DNA of 17,458 nucleotides from Streptomyces flavofungini (GCF_030388665.1 NZ_CP128849.1:1-17458), one strand, 5' to 3'. Positions 1 through 7,678 are shown, numbered from the stretch's first letter. Made by a program: numbers and translations. Notes: a model not told the origin generated them from the sequence alone.

Positions 1-269
1 CATCGCTGCGCGATGTGCAAGCGGGGCGGTCGCTGCGCTCCCTTGGGCCCCCGCGATGCGGGGGCGGTCCCCTCCGCTGCGCTCCAGGGACCGGTGGGGG
101 CCGGCCGCTGCGCGCCCGGTAGGCCGCGCGGTGCGCGGCCGAGTTGGCGAGGGAGTGCCGGGCGCGGGTTGGTGGGGTTTTGGTGCGGGAGTTGGGGAGT
201 GCTTCGCACTCCCCCGCCTGACGGTCCTTCCGGCTGCGCCTCCAGAACCTGAAAGCCCGTTACACGGGC
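1..269. other. Subtelomeric/telomeric palindrome array (linear replicon end)
   Basis: A run of GC-rich inverted repeats with mostly 3-base loops: 1-6/10-15 (loop TGC), 47-54/58-65 (loop GAT), 66-71/87-92, 122-129/133-140 (loop GGT), 194-202/206-214 (loop TTC) and 255-260/264-269 (loop TAC). Streptomyces linear ends carry such palindromes, which fold at the 3' single-strand overhang and are patched by the terminal-protein machinery. From memory, the archetypal chromosome telomere has CATCGCTGCGCGATGTGC as its second palindrome, and the window begins exactly there. I infer that the true end lies roughly 18-20 bases to the left. No convincing gene lies in 1-403; the short open frames here follow the palindromes and have no ribosome binding site. 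Confidence 0.8.
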
Positions 270-324
270 CAGGCTGACTGGGAGGGGGTGGGGGTCGCTC
301 GTTCGTGCGGGTTCCAGTGTAACG

Positions 325-352
325 GGTACATCAGACTGATGCAGCATGTACC
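325..352. promoter_or_regulatory. Nested dyad upstream of the telomere-proximal operon (possible operator)
   Basis: Outer arms GGTACAT (325-331) and ATGTACC (346-352) enclose a perfect 11-base palindrome ATCAGACTGAT (330-340). The element sits about 50-80 bases upstream of the first start codon at 404, where a repressor or activator would bind. It is the only AT-richer dyad among the GC-rich telomere palindromes, so it is unlikely to be part of the terminal fold-back structure. The binding protein is unknown. Confidence 0.4.
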
Positions 353-403
353 GTTGGCAGAAATGAGGGACATCCTCAATGCTTCGAAAGGTAGGAATTG
401 CGA

Positions 404-925
404 ATGGTGACAAACGAGAACGGGGAGCCTGTCGGCCTGACCCGCTACCGGGTCGTGGCGCAGCGGACCGCCCCGGGGCATGAGGGAGCCGCCACGCTCA
501 CCCACTTCGCGTTCGCGCGGTCGGTGGAGGAGGCCGTGGCGAAGGTGCGCCAGGCTCACGAGAGGCCGGGTGGCGTGTATGGGGGCGAGGGGCTCTACCG
601 TGTGGTGGAGGTTGCGGAGGAGAGCCCGCTGAACAAGGAGCGAGAGCTGGAGGAGGCCCGTCGGCGGCTCGTCACCTGGGTCATGGAGGCCGCGTGGGCG
701 GAGACTGTGGAGCCCTCGGGGGTTCCGCACTCGGAGATGTACGGGATCCTGTGCGACTTCTTCACCCGGGCGGTCGTCTTCCCCGGCTTCGGGTTCCCGT
801 TCGGCACCGAGAAGGGCGACACCTCCCTGCACACCAGCGACCCTTCCCGGGCCCTGTCCCGCCTGCTCCTGGAGCACCTCACCCATCATGGTCTGGACCT
901 CCGAGAGAAGGAGTACGGCCGATGA
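404..925 (+). CDS. Hypothetical protein, first gene of telomere-proximal operon
   Basis: I do not recognise a family. The 173-residue product is soluble, with no signal peptide or membrane segment. Its N-terminal half (about 13-70) looks like a small alpha/beta domain with alternating short strands and a basic helix. Residues 72-95 form a charged helix, and the C-terminal part is rich in aromatic residues (CDFFTRAVVFPGFGFPFG, about 118-135). The start is the ATG at 404, preceded by AAAGGTAGG at 387-395; in-frame TTG at 398 and GTG at 407 are alternatives. The stop overlaps the next gene's start (ATGA at 922-925), so the two are translationally coupled and lead into the terminal helicase. It is probably specific to linear replicon ends, but that is inferred from position only. 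Confidence 0.75.
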   Translation: MVTNENGEPVGLTRYRVVAQRTAPGHEGAATLTHFAFARSVEEAVAKVRQAHERPGGVYGGEGLYRVVEVAEESPLNKERELEEARRRLVTWVMEAAWAETVEPSGVPHSEMYGILCDFFTRAVVFPGFGFPFGTEKGDTSLHTSDPSRALSRLLLEHLTHHGLDLREKEYGR

Positions 926-1467
926 CCGGGCATGAGACCACTCCGCTGCTCAGGGAACTCAGCAACGACCCGCTGCGCCGGACGACGCAGTACCACGCGG
1001 CCGGCGTCAACGCGCGGCTGAAGCTCTTCGCGCTTCTGGAGGCACAGGGCGTGACGGCCGTGAGCAAGGCCCTGGTGGGCATCGCGGACCGGGAGTGGTC
1101 CCGGCGCCGCGGCCGGTCGGCCGGGGCCGCTGAACTGGCCGTGCAGATCGCGGACGTGAGGCAGCGTGAGCGGGCGGACTTGGCGCGGCTCGAGAGGTTC
1201 GTCCGGCAGGACGTGCTGCCGGGCACCCACCCGCACACCACGGCGCGGCGCCGGGTGCTGGAGGCCCTGGGCGAGGCCGGCGGTCTGTGCACCGCCCGGA
1301 CGCGGAACGCGGACGGGGACGTGATCGTGTGCACCCTCGAGGCCGGTCACTACGACCCGGACAACGAGCCGCCCTTCAAGGACGGAAAGCCGGGCGGCTG
1401 GCACAAGGCCGGTGCGTCGATCTGGAACGACTCGGGCGCGGCCTGTATTCCGCACGCGACCCTCTGA
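922..1467 (+). CDS. Hypothetical protein with C-terminal Cys/His motif
   Basis: This 181-residue unknown protein is coupled to the gene before it through an ATGA overlap; an in-frame extension back to 694 would run through the previous gene and is rejected. The N-terminal two thirds are helical and strongly basic/acidic (RREWSRRRGR-like patches, then DVRQRERADLARLERF), possibly coiled coil. The C-terminus holds a conserved-looking block starting with LCTARTR, then CTLEAGHYDPDN, a GGWHKAG segment and AACIPHA. The spaced Cys and His residues suggest a small metal-binding fold. I recall similar tails in other Streptomyces hypothetical proteins but cannot name a family. The helicase gene starts 38 bases downstream, so the three genes probably form one transcript. 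Confidence 0.75.
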   Translation: MTGHETTPLLRELSNDPLRRTTQYHAAGVNARLKLFALLEAQGVTAVSKALVGIADREWSRRRGRSAGAAELAVQIADVRQRERADLARLERFVRQDVLPGTHPHTTARRRVLEALGEAGGLCTARTRNADGDVIVCTLEAGHYDPDNEPPFKDGKPGGWHKAGASIWNDSGAACIPHATL

Positions 1468-1504
1468 AAGACCACGGGGATTCAGCGCTCGGGGAGGCAC
1501 AGAA

Positions 1505-4183
1505 ATGTCAGTGATTCAGCTCAGAGAACATCAGGTAGATCAGCGTGCGGCGTTTCGTAGGTGGGTGGGATTCCCTGCAAGATCGTCCGTGCCCCCGCAG
1601 GGTGCCCGGGGAACGATCGTGTCCGCGACCGGCTCAGGTAAAACGATCACGGCTGCCGCGTGCGCGCTGGACTGCTTCCCGGACGGACGGATCCTCGACA
1701 CCGTCCCGACCCTGGACCTGCTCGCGCAGACCGCTCAGGCGTGGCGGGCGGTGGGCCACCGCTCCCCGATGGTCGCGGTGTGCTCGCTGGAGAACGACCC
1801 CGTGCTCAACTCGCTGGGCGTGCGCACCACCACGAACCCGATCCAGCTCGCCCTGTGGGCCGGATCCGGGCCCGTGGTCGTGTTCGCCACCTACGCCTCC
1901 CTGGTGGACCGCGAGGACATCGACGCGCCCGTGGACCAGCGGAAGGTTCGCGGGCCGCTGGAGGCCGCTCTGGCGGGCGGAGAGCGGCTGTACGGGCAGC
2001 AGATGGACGGCTTCAACCTCGCGGTCGTGGACGAGGCCCACGGCACCGCCGGTGATCTCGGACGGCCGTGGGCTGCGATCCACGACAACACCCGCATCCC
2101 GGCGGACTTCCGCCTGTACCTGACGGCCACACCACGCATCCTCGCCTCACCCCGCCCTCAGAAGGGCGCGGACGGCCAGGACGTGGAGCTCGCGTCGATG
2201 GGGCAGGACTCCGAGACCTATGGGCCGTGGCTGGCCGAGCTGGGACTCTCGGAAGCGATCGAGCGGGGCATCCTCGCCGGGTTCGAGATCGACGTCCTCG
2301 AGATCCGCGACCCCTCCCCGCCTCTCGGGGAGTCACAGGAGGCCAAGCGCGGCCGGCGCCTGGCCCTCCTGCAGACCGCGCTCCTGGAACACGCCGCCGC
2401 GCACAACCTCCGCACCGTCATGACCTTCCACCAGAAAGTCGAGGAAGCCGCGGCGTTCGCGGAGAAACTGCCGGAGACCGCCGCGCAGCTGTACGCCAGC
2501 GACGCCACAGGCGACGACCTAGCCGCCGCGGACAAACTGCCGAAGTCCACGATCGGCGCGGAGTTCTACGACCTCGAGGCCGGCCGCCACGTGCCACCGG
2601 ACCGGGTGTGGTCGGCGTGGCTGTGCGGCGACCACCTCGTGACCGAACGGCGCGAGGCGCTGCGGCAGTTCGCCAACGGCATCGACGCGGCCGGGCGCAG
2701 GGTCCACCGCGCCTTCCTCGCCTCCGTACGCGTCCTCGGGGAAGGCGTCGACATCACGGGCGAGCGAGGTGTGGAGGCGATCTGTTTCGCGGACACCCGC
2801 GGCTCCCAGGTGGAGATCGTGCAGAACATCGGCCGAGCGCTCCGGCTGAACCGCGACGGCAGCACGAAGACCGCGCGCATCATCGTGCCGGTCTTCCTGG
2901 AGGCCGGGGAGGACCCCACCGACATGGTCGCCTCCGCCAGCTTCAAGCCGCTCGTGGCCGTGCTCCAGGGCCTTCGCAGTCACGATGAGCGCCTGGTCGA
3001 GCAGCTCGCCTCCCGCGCCCTGTCCCGGGGACGGCACGAGCGCAAGATCCACGTCCAGCGCGACGAGGACGGGCGGATCATCGGATCCGGTGGCGAGGGC
3101 GACGGTGAGGACCAGGAGCAGGACGACACCGATGCCGCTGCCGAGTCGGCGCTGCTGCACTTCTCCAGCCCGCGTGACGCGGCGACCATCGCGGCGTTCC
3201 TGCGCACCCGGGTCTACCGGCCCGACAGCCTCGTGTGGCTGGAGGGCTATCAGGCCCTGCTGCGCTGGCGGAAGGAGAACAAGATCACCGGCGTCTACGC
3301 CGTCCCGTACGACACCGAGACCGCCGTCGGCGCCACCAAGGACTTCCCCCTCGGCCGGTGGGTACACCAGCAGCGCAAGGCCCTGCGCGCCGGAGAACTG
3401 GAGAAACAGCGCAAGGAACTGCTCGACCTGCCGGAGGCCGGGATGGTCTGGGAGCCAGGCGAGGAAGCCTGGGAGGCCAAACTCGCCGCACTCCGGACCT
3501 ACCGGCGGGCCACCGGGCACCTCGCACCGCGTCAGGACGCAGTGTGGGGCGAGGACGAGGCGATGGTGCCCATCGGGCAGCACATGGCCAACCTCCGGCG
3601 CAAAGGCACGAAGAACGGCCTCGGCAAGGACCCCGAGCGAGCCGCCGTACGCGCGGCACAACTCACCGCGATCGACCCGGACTGGAACTGCCCCTGGCCG
3701 CTCGACTGGCAACGCCACTACCGCGTCCTCGCGGACCTGGTCGACGCCGACGGGCACCTGCCCGACATCGCACCCGGCGTGCTGATGGACGGCGACGACC
3801 TCGGCAAATGGCTCCAGCAGCAGAAGCAGCCGGGCACCTGGGCACGGCTCCTACCCGAGCAGCAGGAGCGACTGACGCTGTTGGGCATCAAGCCGCTTGA
3901 GGCGCCGTCTCCCGCCCCGGCGGCCGAGCGTTCGGTGAAGGGCCCGAGCAAGGCGCAACAGGCGTTCCAGCGCGGCCTGGCAGCCCTCACACAGTGGGTG
4001 GAACGGGAAGGCGCCCACCGGCCCGTTCCGCGCAGCCACAACGAACAGATCACGGTCGACGGCGAGACCGCGCCGGTGACCGTGAAGCTGGGCGTATGGG
4101 TCTCGAACACCAAGGCCCGGCGGGACAAGCTCAGCGCGGAGCAGCTGGGCGCGCTGCGGGAGCTGAGTGTCGACTGGGCATGA
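1505..4183 (+). CDS. Terminal superfamily 2 helicase with helicase-associated repeats (TtrA-like)
   Basis: An 892-residue DEAD/DEAH-type helicase. Visible motifs are Walker A SATGSGKT (40-47), Walker B/DEAH VVDEAH (174-179), TATP (207-210), GEGVDI (412-417) and QNIGRALR (440-447). The C-terminal ~310 residues contain about four helicase-associated repeats (roughly 580-650, 655-730, 732-797, 820-892), several ending near a conserved Trp. Streptomyces linear chromosomes and plasmids often encode such a helicase next to the telomere (TtrA, linked to end function and conjugal transfer), and here it is the first large gene from the end. The start is the ATG at 1505 with GGGGAGG upstream (1490-1498); an earlier ATG at 1412 overlaps the preceding gene and lacks this signal. 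I infer a TtrA-like role; exact orthology is untested. Confidence 0.88.
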   Translation: MSVIQLREHQVDQRAAFRRWVGFPARSSVPPQGARGTIVSATGSGKTITAAACALDCFPDGRILDTVPTLDLLAQTAQAWRAVGHRSPMVAVCSLENDPVLNSLGVRTTTNPIQLALWAGSGPVVVFATYASLVDREDIDAPVDQRKVRGPLEAALAGGERLYGQQMDGFNLAVVDEAHGTAGDLGRPWAAIHDNTRIPADFRLYLTATPRILASPRPQKGADGQDVELASMGQDSETYGPWLAELGLSEAIERGILAGFEIDVLEIRDPSPPLGESQEAKRGRRLALLQTALLEHAAAHNLRTVMTFHQKVEEAAAFAEKLPETAAQLYASDATGDDLAAADKLPKSTIGAEFYDLEAGRHVPPDRVWSAWLCGDHLVTERREALRQFANGIDAAGRRVHRAFLASVRVLGEGVDITGERGVEAICFADTRGSQVEIVQNIGRALRLNRDGSTKTARIIVPVFLEAGEDPTDMVASASFKPLVAVLQGLRSHDERLVEQLASRALSRGRHERKIHVQRDEDGRIIGSGGEGDGEDQEQDDTDAAAESALLHFSSPRDAATIAAFLRTRVYRPDSLVWLEGYQALLRWRKENKITGVYAVPYDTETAVGATKDFPLGRWVHQQRKALRAGELEKQRKELLDLPEAGMVWEPGEEAWEAKLAALRTYRRATGHLAPRQDAVWGEDEAMVPIGQHMANLRRKGTKNGLGKDPERAAVRAAQLTAIDPDWNCPWPLDWQRHYRVLADLVDADGHLPDIAPGVLMDGDDLGKWLQQQKQPGTWARLLPEQQERLTLLGIKPLEAPSPAPAAERSVKGPSKAQQAFQRGLAALTQWVEREGAHRPVPRSHNEQITVDGETAPVTVKLGVWVSNTKARRDKLSAEQLGALRELSVDWA

Positions 4184-4205
4184 CGGTCCGGCGCTGAGCC
4201 GGAGT

Positions 4206-4246
4206 GCGCGAGACCCCGGGGCCGTGAAGGTCCCAGGGTCTCGTGC
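4206..4246. terminator. Bidirectional hairpin terminator between convergent genes
   Basis: Arms of 15 bases at 4206-4220 and 4232-4246 pair with only two non-Watson-Crick positions around an 11-base loop. The hairpin starts 22 bases after the helicase stop and lies between convergent genes, so it can end transcription from both sides. Confidence 0.75.
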
Positions 4247-4248
4247 GT

Positions 4249-4284
4249 GAGGCCGCTGCAACACGGTGGTGCAACAGCGGTCTC
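4249..4284. terminator. Second hairpin after the helicase operon
   Basis: GAGGCCGCTG (4249-4258) pairs with CAGCGGTCTC (4275-4284) with one G-U type mismatch, and the interior TGCAAC/GGTGCA segments extend the fold. It directly follows the first hairpin, giving a tandem terminator. The remaining bases to 4371 show no gene. Confidence 0.5.
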
Positions 4285-4371
4285 CGGGCGGGCATCTGGC
4301 CCGTCACCGCAGGTCAGGTGTGCAACGTGGTTCGGGCGCTGCGGTCAGATACTCGCTAACCCCGAGCGGTG

Positions 4372-5178
4372 TCACGGTCCTTCGCACTCGTCGATCCAGT
4401 GCGCGAGGAGGCTTAGGGCTGCGAGGCGTTCCAGTGCCTGCTGGGCGGTCATTTCGTCGGAGGCCACGTGGGTGGCGGTGTTGCGGACGGTCATGTTGAG
4501 CCCGGGCGCGTACTTGGACAGACCGTTTTGCATGGAGCTGACTGTGCGGTCACTCGGGTCCCCGGGCCATGTCAGCACCGGACTCTTGGTGTTGAAGACC
4601 TTCTCGTAGACGTTGGTCGCGTCCATGTTGGTCAGCCCGGTGCGGGTCTTTAGCTGGGAGGTGAGGGTTTCGGCGGCGCTTTGGACAGCGAGGCGGAAGT
4701 GGCCGTCGAGCCAGAGCTTTCGGGCAGCGCCCCAGATCGTTGGGTGCATCGCTTCCACTCCGGTGGTCGGAGGGAGTTCAGCCTCCGCCTTGTCCGTCAT
4801 CGCCTCCAGACGGCCCAGGATCTGTTCTGCAGAGTCCAGCACGTCGCTCGGTTCGAGCAACGGCTTCGGGGTGATGACGCTCTTCCACGCGGCAATCGGG
4901 TCTACGGGCTTGGGGAAGCCGTTGACGCCTATGTACATCTGGGTCAGGCCGGGTGCCGCCGACGCACGGCCAGCTGCGCGTGCCACCCGGTCTGCGGCAG
5001 CCTGGAGCTTTTCGGGCGATACGCCGTCCCGGGCGACTGCGGCAGGCAGGATGCCTCGCCCAAAACCGGCGTCTTTCGTCTCCGTATGGAGCTCCATAAA
5101 TGCCTTGAAGGCGTATTGGAACTCGGTCACGGCTTCGGCGGTCTTGCGGAGGTACTCGGGGTTCCGGGAGGCGTCCAT
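4372..5178 (-). CDS. TIGR02391/Ymh-family protein with HEPN-like motif
   Basis: 268 residues. The C-terminal half (about 143-268) resembles the Ymh/TIGR02391 domain: MHPTIWGAARKLW (144-156), a following helix with AVQSAAE, and RNTATH (232-237), which fits the R-x4-H motif of HEPN ribonucleases. The N-terminal part (1-135) is helical and unassigned. HEPN proteins often act as abortive-infection or toxin RNases, and Ymh proteins are frequent in mobile regions; RNA cleavage here is inference. The start at 5178 is weakly supported because no clear ribosome binding site precedes it. The gene runs towards the helicase operon and shares its terminators. A DUF4238 gene lies upstream on the same strand, separated by 267 bases, so they may not be co-transcribed. 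Confidence 0.72.
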   Translation of the reverse strand: MDASRNPEYLRKTAEAVTEFQYAFKAFMELHTETKDAGFGRGILPAAVARDGVSPEKLQAAADRVARAAGRASAAPGLTQMYIGVNGFPKPVDPIAAWKSVITPKPLLEPSDVLDSAEQILGRLEAMTDKAEAELPPTTGVEAMHPTIWGAARKLWLDGHFRLAVQSAAETLTSQLKTRTGLTNMDATNVYEKVFNTKSPVLTWPGDPSDRTVSSMQNGLSKYAPGLNMTVRNTATHVASDEMTAQQALERLAALSLLAHWIDECEGP

Positions 5179-5445
5179 GCCGCTGATCGTGTCACGGGCG
5201 GGGGTGGTTGTTGCCCCAGTACGCCGAGCCGCCGGTGCGGCACCACCATGACAAGTGCGACACGGTGCTGCACGAGGGTGGCGCCTGCGCCTGCGCCGGC
5301 GAGCGGGCCACCCGGGAATCGGAGGATCACAGCGGTACCTCCATCCGGCGGGGCTCTCCTGCCACGCCTCTTGGTAGGACTCGGCACCGCAAGGACAGCA
5401 CCGGGACGCCGGCGACTTCCGTCCCAGGCGGCCGACGTCTGTCCG
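5179..5445. other. Intergenic region, possible gene remnant
   Basis: No gene can be called with confidence. On the plus strand, 5208-5330 reads with good codon bias through a His/Cys-rich stretch (HHHDKC ... HEGGACACAG), which may be a remnant of a small metal-binding protein. It has no ribosome binding site and no clear end. Confidence 0.3.
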
Positions 5446-6444
5446 TCAGCGGCGGGTCGTGTACATGTGCAGGATGTCGCCCATGGGCTCTTCCGTGCCG
5501 TCCAGGTTCTTCCGGATGCCGGGGGCCGTGTTGAAGCGCAGCGTGGGCCCGCGCTTGGTGAGCTGAACCCTGTCGAGTGCTGTGGGCCGTTCCGGGTGGC
5601 CGACGACGACCTGTCCGCAGCTGTCCGCGAGGTCCTGGTTGCAGCTGATCACTCGGCTGAGCTTGACCTCTTCAGCGGATGTCCCCTGGCCGGGGATGAG
5701 TACGAGCTGGGCCGTGGGGCTGACCGGAAACCTGATCTCGTGGGCACCTTCCAGGCCGAACCCCCGGTAGGCGTCATCCGGAGTTTCCGGGCGCCAGAGT
5801 ACGAGGGGCGCATCGGAGGTGAGGAAGTTCGGCTTGCGGCTGGTCTCGAGCCGCCAGTGCCGAGCACGGTACTGCGGGATACACGCCTGAACCGAGCTGA
5901 GCGTCATGGTGACCGCTTCGTCGTGGGTGGGGTCGCTGCCGCCGTTCATCGCTCGGGTGCCGTGGTAGTAGTCCCAGGCGCCCTGGGCTTCGGCTGCTTG
6001 TGGCGGGTGACCGAGATGCTTGCGGGTGAGGTACTCGGTCATCAGCGCCAGGTCGACCTCCCGGCCGTTCGCGTACGCGGTGACGTTGCGCCCGAAGAGC
6101 GGAATCGTGCGCCGCCGCGGGGTCCTGGCAAACTGCACAGCCAGGTAGAGACAGAGCAGTTCGCGGTCGTCGGTGCCGACGGCCGGCGGCATTCCCGTCT
6201 CGTCTATTCGGCGCAGGGCGGCAAGCCCCTGTCCTTCCAGGGCGCTGAGCTCATGCTCGATGGCCGTGGAGGGCATGCCGTTGTCGTCCGTGATCGTGTA
6301 GAAGCCAGTCTCGGCGGCGACGTTCTTGACGTTGGCGAGGTGCGTCTTCGACGGGCATCGACGCCTCACCCTGACCATGTCGCCTCGCCCGAATCGCGCC
6401 AGGTAGCTCTGAGGCACATAGTGATGGAGTTTCGGTGCAGACAC
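5446..6444 (-). CDS. DUF4238 domain protein
   Basis: The N-terminus SAPKLHHYVPQSYLARF is the hallmark opening of DUF4238 proteins, a family of unknown biochemical role found in many bacteria and often in accessory regions. From the GTG at 6444 the product is 332 residues, within the usual range for the family. A TTG at 6477 in the same frame would add 11 residues; I prefer the GTG because family members usually begin just before the HHYVPQ motif, although neither start has a clear ribosome binding site. No membrane segment or signal peptide is visible. Middle and C-terminal parts (LLCLYLAVQFARTPRRR, FLTSDAPLVLW) also fit the family. Function remains unknown; association with the HEPN-type gene downstream hints at a defence or stress role, but this is inference. 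Confidence 0.85.
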   Translation of the reverse strand: MSAPKLHHYVPQSYLARFGRGDMVRVRRRCPSKTHLANVKNVAAETGFYTITDDNGMPSTAIEHELSALEGQGLAALRRIDETGMPPAVGTDDRELLCLYLAVQFARTPRRRTIPLFGRNVTAYANGREVDLALMTEYLTRKHLGHPPQAAEAQGAWDYYHGTRAMNGGSDPTHDEAVTMTLSSVQACIPQYRARHWRLETSRKPNFLTSDAPLVLWRPETPDDAYRGFGLEGAHEIRFPVSPTAQLVLIPGQGTSAEEVKLSRVISCNQDLADSCGQVVVGHPERPTALDRVQLTKRGPTLRFNTAPGIRKNLDGTEEPMGDILHMYTTRR

Positions 6445-6493
6445 ATCACACAGCGTAAGCGGCCCGAGAGCAGACAACTACGGGATTTTCGAG

Positions 6494-6530
6494 GCGAGCA
6501 GCCTCGTCCACGTGCAGCGAAGCTGCTCGC
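6494..6530. promoter_or_regulatory. Inverted repeat upstream of the DUF4238 gene
   Basis: GCGAGCAGC (6494-6502) and GCTGCTCGC (6522-6530) are perfect 9-base arms with a 19-base spacer, 50-86 bases upstream of the GTG start of the DUF4238 gene. This is a plausible operator or a structured leader; no binding protein can be named. Confidence 0.3.
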
Positions 6531-6718
6531 CGCTGGCACTCACCGCCGGCGCCCAGGCCGTCGTGCTGCACTTCGCCCAGGCCGCCCCAAGTCAGGCACA
6601 GGGGCGGTAAGTAGTCCACTCCCCCGCGCGCCAGCAGCCGCAACGGGGATGTCGCGATCCGACTACGGCAAAACGGCGCGCGGTGACCTGCGCGGACACG
6701 GAGACGGTCCTGCGGGGC

Positions 6719-6761
6719 GCGCAACATCTAGCGCAACCCTTGGCGCAACTCCCAGCGCAAC
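6719..6761. repeat. Four GCGCAAC repeats at exact 12-base spacing
   Basis: GCGCAAC occurs at 6719, 6731, 6743 and 6755, a strict 12-base period with variable bases between. The stretch 6478-6791 has no convincing gene, so this is the main structure there. A near-helical-turn spacing looks like a protein-binding array (iteron-like or operator). Because 12 is divisible by 3 it could also be a short peptide repeat on the minus strand (a recurring Cys-Ala step), but that frame has no family match or start signal. Confidence 0.6.
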
Positions 6762-6791
6762 CTCGTGCTCCTGGTCGACCGGGGCGACCGG

Positions 6792-7028
6792 TCACACGGC
6801 CCGAACAACTCCGTGGGCGCGGGCGAGGTGGCGCAGTTCGGACCGGGCCGCCGGCACCGAGGGGACGGTCTCCCAGTAGGGGTGCCACCACAGCCGTACG
6901 GACAGGAGCAGCAGGCGGCGGCGCAGGGCGGTGGTGTCGCGGGGACGGGGCGCGGCGAGTGCTTGGTAGGTGGCGTTCCAGGCGGCTTGCGTCTGCACCA
7001 GGTCGTCGGGGAAGTCGGTCACGTCCAT
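6792..7028 (-). CDS. Small conserved Streptomyces hypothetical protein
   Basis: A 78-residue protein beginning MDVTDFPDDLVQTQ and ending in an Arg/Ala-rich tail. I recall very similar short proteins in many Streptomyces genomes (MDxTDFPDDL, then an ALAAPRP step, a TTALRRRLL helix and an RLWWHPYW motif), but no function is known to me. The start is the ATG at 7028, which matches the usual N-terminus; in-frame GTGs at 7064 and 7073 would extend it, and none has a strong ribosome binding site. It is probably soluble and DNA- or protein-binding, judged only from its basic helices. It stands alone, with the GCGCAAC repeat array immediately downstream and the decayed helix-turn-helix copy upstream. 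Confidence 0.6.
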   Translation of the reverse strand: MDVTDFPDDLVQTQAAWNATYQALAAPRPRDTTALRRRLLLLSVRLWWHPYWETVPSVPAARSELRHLARAHGVVRAV

Positions 7029-7180
7029 ACCGGCATTAGATCGCTTGTTCGAATTTCCTGTCACTTCGGACACGCCCTGTCCGGTGCCGCGGTCGGGTCC
7101 ACGCCGGGCGTGGTCGGCCTCATGGTCGAGCCTGCGGTCGGCCCCCATCACGGTGGTCCGGCCCGGTCTGGAGCGGCACC

Positions 7181-7501
7181 CGGGCGGGTGATTTTCCCTT
7201 CGCGTACGCGGGCGCAGTCCTAGCGGCGCGTATCCAACTCGTCCGTTTCCAGGGAGTATTGAGTCCTCTACTGCGTTCTGTCATGTTCTGGCCCGCCGCT
7301 TCCGGCGAACGAGCGAGAGGTGATCTCATGCGACGAACCGAGTACGACGCGAGCCAGGCCGCCAAGTGACTGAAGGTGCCAGCAGCCGCCTTCCGGTGGG
7401 CCCGCCACACCGGCCTCATCCATGACCCGGACGCGTCGCCCTTCCAGTGGTCCCGGGCCGCTGTGGAGGCTCTGGACGCCGACGCAATCCGGGCCGCGAT
7501 G
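7181..7501 (+). repeat. Left copy of a ~320-base direct repeat
   Basis: This segment matches 12764-13083 colinearly: 147 versus 146 bases of leader and then exactly 174 bases (58 codons) of coding sequence. Shared blocks include the CTTCGCGTACGCGGGCGCAG leader element and the GAACGAGCGAGAGGTGATCT region before the start codon. The leader is diverged in the middle, so the duplication is not recent. Similarity stops abruptly after codon 58. Confidence 0.85.
7328..7501 (+). pseudogene. Decayed 5' copy of the helix-turn-helix gene at 12910
   Basis: The first 58 codons align with the intact gene at 12910 with 47 identical residues, but codon 14 is TGA where the intact copy has CGC (Arg). After codon 58 the sequence is unrelated, so the remaining ~170 codons are missing. 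The ribosome binding site (GAGAGGTGAT) is retained and would now make a 13-residue peptide. Downstream, 7502-7630 reads openly in another frame (VLTDNSGVTFSSSTLGMERA), suggesting a junction with a fragment of a different gene. The -35-like TTGACA of the intact copy is TTGAGT here. Confidence 0.85.
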
Positions 7502-7630
7502 TCGTCCTCACCGACAACTCTGGCGTCACCTTCAGCTCGTCGACGCTGGGCATGGAGCGGGCGGACGCAGTAAGGGCCGCATCTCGGTGCCTGCCCAGCA
7601 GCCCGCGTAGCCGCAGGGCCCCCGGTCAAG

Positions 7631-7665
7631 ACGGGGCCCGGGCATCCTTCGCGCCCGGGACCCGT
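7631..7665 (-). terminator. Terminator of the OLD-family gene
   Basis: Arms 7631-7643 and 7653-7665 form a 13-base stem with one mismatch around a 9-base loop, ending 14 bases beyond the OLD-family stop codon at 7679. Confidence 0.75.
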
Positions 7666-7678
7666 GTTGTCGCCAGGT

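Noticed and set aside
13..277. Short open frames in the first 280 bases
   Set aside because: They cross the telomere palindromes and have no ribosome binding site or family resemblance.
694..921. Longer N-terminus for the gene at 922
   Set aside because: The extension lies within the preceding gene in another frame, is Pro/Arg-rich without fold signals, and the ATGA overlap at 922 is a typical coupled start.
2519..3757. A 412-codon minus-strand open frame
   Set aside because: It lies wholly inside the helicase gene, whose motifs and terminal repeats are clear.
4681..6879. A 732-codon open frame on the plus strand
   Set aside because: It runs antisense across the Ymh-type and DUF4238 genes, has no ribosome binding site, and its product is low-complexity; it is the usual mirror frame of high-GC coding DNA.
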